Positions 28,924 through 33,909 of a stretch of DNA of 33,909 bases are shown piece by piece. The position numbers were made by a program, and so were the translations under genes. Under the pieces are notes generated by a model. The model was not told the origin of the DNA, searched no databases, and saw nothing but the letters and a program-made list of their open reading frames with translations. The stretch is from Clostridia bacterium (GTDB taxonomy: Bacteria; Bacillota; Clostridia; Oscillospirales; Acutalibacteraceae): assembly GCA_017380615.1 (NCBI GenBank), contig JAFODQ010000039.1:1-33909 (forward strand), in the 5' to 3' direction. The stretch's first letter is position 1. Each line of letters opens with the position of its first letter.

Positions 28924-29850
28924 TTAAGGAATAACATTTCCTGCGCTTGAAAAGATTTCGTACCACTCCTGCTTTGTGAGAGTTATATCGGTAGCTTTAG
29001 CACATTCAAGAAGGCGCTGAGGATTCATTGTGCCTGTGAGTGGCTGCATTTTTGCAGGGTGACGGAGAATCCAGGCAATCACGATTGTTGATTTTGTAAC
29101 GCCGTATTTATCTGCCAATTCCTGAAGCTTTGCATTTATTTCAGGGAAATCAGGGTTATCAACATAAACGCCCTCAAAGAAGCCATATTGGAATGGAGAC
29201 CAAGCCTGAATTGTAATATCCTCATATCTGCAATATTCAAGCACACCACCATCGCGGTCAATGGCGTTGTCCTCGCGCATATTTACATAAAGACCCTGCT
29301 TTACAATGTGGCAATCAGTGATGCTGAACTGAAGCTGGTTTGCACAAATCGGCTCTTCGCCGAGATATTTCTGCAAAAGTCTCATCTGCATTGGGTTCTG
29401 GTTGGAAACGCCAAAGTGTCTTACCTTGCCACTGTCCTTTAAGTATGCAAATGCCTCTGCTACCTCTTCCGGCTCATAGAGAGTGTCAGGACGGTGCAGG
29501 AGAAGAAAGTCAAGGTAATCTGTGCCAAGTCTTTTAAGACAACCCTCTGTTGATTTGATAATATGCTCTTTCGAAAAATCAAACATAACCTTTCCGGGGC
29601 AGATGCCACACTTTGACTGAAGAATGATTTTCTCACGGATATCGTCATTCATACCGATTGCCTTTGAAAAAATCTCCTCACTCTTACCACCACCGTATAA
29701 ATCTGCATGGTCAAAAAAGTTGAGTCCCTCGCCCATAGCTGTGTCAAGGAGTGCCTTTGCCTCGTCAATACTCTTGTCAGCCATTCTCATGCAACCGACT
29801 GCAATGACAGGTACATCTATTCCGCTTTTTCCGAGTTTCATTGTTTTCAT
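28924..29850 (-). CDS. Aldo/keto reductase, YdhF-like
   Basis: The 308-residue NADPH-dependent carbonyl reductase has a TIM barrel. The catalytic tetrad is complete: Asp47, Tyr52 (in DHADLYGGG), Lys80 (QSKCG) and His119 (LLHRPD). HFGVSNQNPMQM and IAWILRHPAKMQPLTGT match the YdhF-type subgroup, whose physiological substrate is not settled. I start at ATG 29850, with GGAGGT 7 bases upstream; the longer frame begins with a TTG inside that site. The ribosome binding site lies within 10 bases of the ylmH stop codon, so the two are cotranscribed and the gene has no promoter of its own. Confidence 0.93.
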   Translation of the reverse strand: MKTMKLGKSGIDVPVIAVGCMRMADKSIDEAKALLDTAMGEGLNFFDHADLYGGGKSEEIFSKAIGMNDDIREKIILQSKCGICPGKVMFDFSKEHIIKSTEGCLKRLGTDYLDFLLLHRPDTLYEPEEVAEAFAYLKDSGKVRHFGVSNQNPMQMRLLQKYLGEEPICANQLQFSITDCHIVKQGLYVNMREDNAIDRDGGVLEYCRYEDITIQAWSPFQYGFFEGVYVDNPDFPEINAKLQELADKYGVTKSTIVIAWILRHPAKMQPLTGTMNPQRLLECAKATDITLTKQEWYEIFSSAGNVIP

Positions 29851-29865
29851 TTGAGTTACCTCCAA

Positions 29866-30609
29866 TCAATATATTTCACACAATATTCTTATTCTGTCTT
29901 TTCTGGTCGTTCCTAAAATCTCTGTGTAACGAAATCTGCCGTAACCTCTTACAGAAATCATAGAGCCATTTTCGATATTTATAGAGTTGCTCTTTGTCAG
30001 CTTTCCGTTAATAAATACCTTTTCACCTTCAATAAGGGCTGAGGATTTGCTCCTGGATATATCGTAAACGCCTGAAATGAGAACATCAAGTCTCAGAGAT
30101 GAAACGATTACCATTTTTTCTTTAGGTTGGGGTAAATCCTCTGTTGGAATCTGTGCGCATTCCTCACATGAAACACTTGTGTGTCTGACTTTGGTGAGGT
30201 TATCTTTAATGTATTGAGCAATTGTTTCAAGACATATAAGATAGCCCTTGTTGTTGCTTATTATAATATCACCCAGGGTTTCTCTTTTTATGCCAAGTCC
30301 CATAAGGGAACCGAGAAAATCTCTGTGTGTCAGATCGTCAGAAAATTTGTGGGAAAGGGGTGAGACACAAAGAATGCACAGCGGCGGTGACGGCTCGTAG
30401 CCGAAGTCACTTTCATCGCCAAAGCAGGCAATCTTTCTTTCTGCTTCATCATACCCACCCAGGAGAGTATAGCCATAGCGTATTTCCTCTTCCAGAAGAG
30501 CTTGCTCGTAGGCATTGAGGAAATCACTGTAAACATATATCCCTCGGGAGGAAGAGCGATTGTAAAGCTCTCTGAACCTGTTTCGGAGTATGTCTGCTTC
30601 ATTTGCCAC
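29866..30609 (-). CDS. ylmH: S4-domain RNA-binding protein YlmH
   Basis: The protein has about 247 residues: an N-terminal alpha/beta region (YSDFLNAYEQALLEEEI, RYGYTLLGGYDEAERKIACFG), a central domain (DFLGSLMGLGIKRETLGDII), and a C-terminal S4 domain at about 172-225 (LRLDVLISGVYDISRSKSSA). YlmH binds ribosomes and has been linked to rescue of stalled 50S subunits, like RqcP, and to the cell-division gene cluster. Here it is away from divIVA/sepF and paired with an aldo/keto reductase. I prefer GTG at 30609, because GGTGGTGAT, one base off the full anti-SD complement, lies 3 bases upstream. ATG 30627 lies only about 10 bases after the predicted transcript start. Confidence 0.92.
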   Translation of the reverse strand: MANEADILRNRFRELYNRSSSRGIYVYSDFLNAYEQALLEEEIRYGYTLLGGYDEAERKIACFGDESDFGYEPSPPLCILCVSPLSHKFSDDLTHRDFLGSLMGLGIKRETLGDIIISNNKGYLICLETIAQYIKDNLTKVRHTSVSCEECAQIPTEDLPQPKEKMVIVSSLRLDVLISGVYDISRSKSSALIEGEKVFINGKLTKSNSINIENGSMISVRGYGRFRYTEILGTTRKDRIRILCEIY

Positions 30610-30642
30610 CAAATCACCACCCTGCATATGTTATATGTATAT

Positions 30643-30671
30643 ATAATACCATACATAATTTAACATTTCAA
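30643..30671 (-). promoter_or_regulatory. Promoter of ylmH and the aldo/keto reductase gene
   Basis: On the minus strand TTGAAA (30671-30666), 17 bases, TATTAT (30648-30643), with TGG before the -10 box. The -35 box begins right after the T run of the nifJ terminator. Confidence 0.65.
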
Positions 30672-30673
30672 AT

Positions 30674-30704
30674 AAAAACCCGAAATGGATTTCTCCATTT
30701 CGGG
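30674..30704 (-). terminator. Terminator of nifJ
   Basis: On the minus strand CCCGAAATGGA pairs with TCCATTTCGGG around a GAAA loop and is followed by T5. The stem is flanked by A4 and T4, so it is symmetric. Confidence 0.93.
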
Positions 30705-30723
30705 TTTTGTTTTAAAGTAATGC

Positions 30724-33700
30724 TTATTCAGCTTCAGGAGCATAGAGATCCTTGAGTCTGAGGAGGTGAGCATATCTTTCCTGTGCTGCCTTCTCTGACT
30801 GAGCGAAGAGTTCTTCAGCTCTTGCAGGGAATGAGCGAGTAAGAGATGCATAACGAGCCTCGTTAAGAAGGAATTCTCTGTAGTTTCCTGTTGCAGGCTT
30901 AGAATCGATTGTGAATGGATTCTTGCCTTCTGCCTTGAGAGCAGGGTTGTAACGGAACATGTTCCAGTAACCACAATCAACAGCCTTCTTCATTTCGTTC
31001 TGGCAGTTGATCATACCACCCTTGATTGAGTGCATTTCACAAGGTGAGTAAGCGATGATAAGTGAAGGACCGTTGTAAGCTTCTGCTTCCTTGATTGCCT
31101 TGAGAGTCTGATTCTGGTCAGCACCCATAGCGATCTGTGCAACGTAAACATAGCCATAGCTCATTGCGATTTCAGCAAGGCTCTTCTTTGCAATTGCCTT
31201 ACCTGCAGCAGCGAACTGAGCAACCTGACCGATGTTAGAAGCCTTAGAAGCCTGTCCACCTGTGTTGGAGTAAACCTCTGTATCGAATACCATGATGTTT
31301 ACATCTTCACCGGAAGCAAGAACGTGGTCAACACCACCGAAGCCGATATCGTATGCCCAGCCGTCACCACCAAAGATCCAAACAGATTTCTTTGAAAGGA
31401 ATTCTTTGTTTGCAATGATTGATTTGCATGTGTCGCAGCAAGAACCGTCACCGATTGCAGCAACAAGAGCATCTGTAGCAGCACCGTTCTTTTCGCCGTC
31501 GTTGATTGTGTCAAGGTAAGCCTTTGCAGCTGCCTTGAGCTCGTCTGATGCCTTGTCAGACTCAACGAGAGTTTCAACCTTAGCAATAAGGCTGTTTCTG
31601 AGAGCTGCCTGACCGAGGAGCATACCAAAGCCGTGCTCTGCGTTATCCTCGAAGAGTGAGTTACCCCAAGCAGGACCCTGACCCTTAGCGTTTGTTGTGT
31701 ATGGTGATGTTGCAGCAGGACCACCCCAGATTGAAGAACAGCCTGTTGCATTTGAGATATACATTCTGTCACCGAAGAGCTGTGTTACAAGACGAGCATA
31801 AGCTGTTTCAGCACAGCCTGCGCAGGAGCCTGAGAACTCAAGGAGTGGCTTCTTGTACTGGCTGGAGATGATTGTTGCAGAAGATGCAACACCTTCCTTC
31901 TCGGTAACATTTGCTACGCAGTAATCAAATGCTGCCTGCTGTGCATCCTGGCTTTCACGAGATACCATCTTAAGAGAGCTTGTAGGACAAACACCGATAC
32001 ATACGCCACAACCCATACAGTCCATAGGAGAAACTGCAAGAGTATATTTATATTCTGTCTTAACGATTGGCTTTTCAGCAATCTTGAGAACTTCAGGAGC
32101 ATTAGCAACCTCGTTCTCGTCAAGAGCGAATGGACGGATAGTTGCATGAGGACAAACATAAGCACACTTGTTACACTTTGCACAAGTTGTAGGATCCCAT
32201 TCAGGAACCATAACAGCAACACCGCGCTTCTCGTATGCAGATGCACCCTGCTCGAAGGTACCGTCAGCATGGTCTGAGAATGCTGAAACAGGGAGAGAGT
32301 CACCGTTCATTGAGCCAACAGGCTTCATGATACCGTCAACCATCTTAACGAGCTTTGCAGGACCTTCAGAAGCAACAGCTTCAACAGAGTCAACAGCGTT
32401 TGCCCAATCAGCAGGAACATCAATCTTCTTGAATGCACCGAAGCCTGCATCGATAGCCTTGTGGTTCATGTCAACAATATCCTGACCCTTCTTGAGGAAC
32501 TTGAGGGCAGCATTCTTCATGTAGCCGATTGCTTCATCCTTAGGAAGAACATTTGCAAGAGCAAAGAAGGATGCCTGAAGGATTGTATTTGTTCTCTTGC
32601 CGAGACCGATTTCAGCAGCAAGGTCAATAGCGTTAACTGTGTAAAGCTGAACATTGTTATTTGCAATGTACTGCTTTGTTTCAGCATTAAGCTTCTGAGC
32701 GAGCTCTGCTTCATCCCACTGGCAGTTGATAAGGAATACACCGCCTGGCTTAACATCGTTAACGATCTTGTAGCCCTTTTCGATATAAGCAGGTGTGTGG
32801 CAAGCAACGAAGTCAGCCTTATTTACATAGTAAGGGCTCTTGATAGCCTTGTCACCGAAACGAAGGTGAGAAATTGTTACGCCACCTGTTTTCTTTGAGT
32901 CATACTGGAAGTATGCCTGAACATATTTATCTGTGTGGTCACCGATGATCTTGATGGAGTCTTTGTTAGCACCAACAGTACCGTCACCGCCAAGACCCCA
33001 GAACTTGCACTCGATTGTGCCTTCAGCAGCTGTGTTAGGAGCAATCTCTTCAGGAAGTGAAAGATAGGTAACATCATCGTTGATGCCGAGTGTGAAGTGC
33101 TTCTTTGAATCAGCCTTTGCAAGGTCTGTGTAAACTGCGAAGATTGATGAAGGAGGAGTATCCTTTGAACCAAGACCGTAACGGCCACCTGATACGAAGA
33201 TACCTGTCTTGTTGCAAGCATCAAGAGCAGCAACAACATCAAGGTAAAGAGGCTCACCGATTGAACCTGGCTCTTTTGTTCTGTCAAGAACAGCAATCTT
33301 CTTAACTGTTGCAGGAAGAGCTGCAACGAATTTTTCTGATGCGAATGGTCTGTAAAGACGAACCTTAAGAAGACCAACCTTTTCGCCCTTTGCAAGAAGG
33401 TAATCAATAACCTCTTCAGCAACGTCACAGATTGAACCCATAGCAACAATTACGTTTTCTGCATCAGCAGCACCGTAGTAGTTGAAGAGCTGATAGTCTG
33501 TGCCAAGCTTTGCGTTAACCTTACCCATGTATTCCTCAACAATTGCAGGAACAGCATCGTAGTAAGTGTTACATGCTTCTCTGTGCTGGAAGAAGATGTC
33601 ACCATTTTCGTGGGAACCACGCATTACAGGATGCTCAGGGTTGAGAGCTCTCTTTCTGAAAGCATCAACAGCATCCATATCGCACATTTCCTTAAGATCT

Positions 33701-33909
33701 TCATAGTCCCAGATCTGGATCTTCTGAAGCTCGTGAGATGTACGGAAGCCATCGAAGAAGTTGATGAAAGGAACACGGCTCTTGATTGTTGCGAGGTGAG
33801 CAACAGCACCAAGGTCCATAACTTCCTGTGTGTTTGTTTCAGCGAGCATAGCAAAGCCTGTCTGACGGCAAGCGTAAACGTCTGAATGGTCGCCGAAAAT
33901 GTTAAGTGC
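30724..33909 (-). CDS. nifJ: Pyruvate:ferredoxin (flavodoxin) oxidoreductase, N-terminus missing at the window edge
   Basis: This enzyme oxidises pyruvate with CoA to acetyl-CoA, CO2 and reduced ferredoxin, the central step of clostridial fermentation. The open frame runs from the stop at 30724 through the right edge, 1061 codons; about 110-120 N-terminal residues are outside. All domains that should be present are: IFGDHSDV at the edge, then QEVMDLGAVAHLATIKSRVP and FFDGFRTSHE. A two-cluster ferredoxin domain follows (CAKCNKCAYVCP and CMGCGVCIGVCP), and then the thiamine diphosphate domain with SGSCAGCAETAYARL, GCSSIWGG and GGDGWAYDIGFGG. The single-chain form is typical of anaerobic Firmicutes. 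Its codon use is strongly biased, which suggests high expression. Its promoter is outside. Confidence 0.98.
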   Translation of the reverse strand, partial: ALNIFGDHSDVYACRQTGFAMLAETNTQEVMDLGAVAHLATIKSRVPFINFFDGFRTSHELQKIQIWDYEDLKEMCDMDAVDAFRKRALNPEHPVMRGSHENGDIFFQHREACNTYYDAVPAIVEEYMGKVNAKLGTDYQLFNYYGAADAENVIVAMGSICDVAEEVIDYLLAKGEKVGLLKVRLYRPFASEKFVAALPATVKKIAVLDRTKEPGSIGEPLYLDVVAALDACNKTGIFVSGGRYGLGSKDTPPSSIFAVYTDLAKADSKKHFTLGINDDVTYLSLPEEIAPNTAAEGTIECKFWGLGGDGTVGANKDSIKIIGDHTDKYVQAYFQYDSKKTGGVTISHLRFGDKAIKSPYYVNKADFVACHTPAYIEKGYKIVNDVKPGGVFLINCQWDEAELAQKLNAETKQYIANNNVQLYTVNAIDLAAEIGLGKRTNTILQASFFALANVLPKDEAIGYMKNAALKFLKKGQDIVDMNHKAIDAGFGAFKKIDVPADWANAVDSVEAVASEGPAKLVKMVDGIMKPVGSMNGDSLPVSAFSDHADGTFEQGASAYEKRGVAVMVPEWDPTTCAKCNKCAYVCPHATIRPFALDENEVANAPEVLKIAEKPIVKTEYKYTLAVSPMDCMGCGVCIGVCPTSSLKMVSRESQDAQQAAFDYCVANVTEKEGVASSATIISSQYKKPLLEFSGSCAGCAETAYARLVTQLFGDRMYISNATGCSSIWGGPAATSPYTTNAKGQGPAWGNSLFEDNAEHGFGMLLGQAALRNSLIAKVETLVESDKASDELKAAAKAYLDTINDGEKNGAATDALVAAIGDGSCCDTCKSIIANKEFLSKKSVWIFGGDGWAYDIGFGGVDHVLASGEDVNIMVFDTEVYSNTGGQASKASNIGQVAQFAAAGKAIAKKSLAEIAMSYGYVYVAQIAMGADQNQTLKAIKEAEAYNGPSLIIAYSPCEMHSIKGGMINCQNEMKKAVDCGYWNMFRYNPALKAEGKNPFTIDSKPATGNYREFLLNEARYASLTRSFPARAEELFAQSEKAAQERYAHLLRLKDLYAPEAE

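Noticed and set aside
1-33909. CRISPR array, prophage, toxin-antitoxin or defence cluster
   Set aside because: No regularly spaced repeats, integrase, capsid or paired small toxin genes were seen; the only mobile trace is the IS end at the left edge.

Overview
The window looks like chromosomal DNA of an anaerobic, low-to-mid GC Firmicute, most likely a gut clostridium of the Ruminococcaceae/Oscillospiraceae type. The reasons are canonical AGGAGG ribosome binding sites, sigma-A promoters close to TTGACA-17-TATAAT, a pyruvate:ferredoxin oxidoreductase, a secreted enzyme with a type I dockerin, a domain-swapped GH3 beta-glucosidase, and a parA-parB-serS gene order. The genus is inference from family content only.

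Left part (1-9300): the end of an IS3-like element whose transposase ribosome binding site lies in a hairpin; a translationally coupled pair (a shrunken SulP-like membrane protein and a membrane-anchored metallo-beta-lactamase-fold protein); a monocistronic Asn/Thr/Gln-rich membrane-anchored protein of unknown function; birA; a secreted lipase-like hydrolase with a dockerin; a GH3 beta-glucosidase; and a SHOCT-domain protein.

Middle (9384-20067): tRNA-Thr(GGT), then a five-gene operon parA-parB-serS-rlmB plus an 815-residue protein that looks like a catalytically degenerate heavy-metal P-type ATPase behind a long acidic disordered region. A 64-codon conserved-looking small gene converges on it. 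Then come a Gfo/Idh/MocA oxidoreductase with a surface InlB-repeat protein, and a YfcC/DcuC-type transporter divergent from trmB.

Right part (20091-33909): trmB, a lone 5S rRNA gene with its own promoter and terminator, an FGGY sugar kinase, a methylglyoxal synthase homologue that lacks the catalytic aspartate, hisS-cyclase-rqcP, the ribosome hibernation factor gene hpf behind a structured leader, a serC-serA serine operon, ylmH with an aldo/keto reductase, and the 3' nine-tenths of nifJ, which runs off the right edge. Many genes serve translation (two aminoacyl-tRNA synthetases, RlmB, TrmB, RqcP, YlmH, HPF, 5S, tRNA).

The observations most worth following are the degenerate P-type ATPase, the altered MgsA active site, and the mutually exclusive hairpins in the hpf leader. 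No CRISPR array, phage module or obvious defence island is visible.
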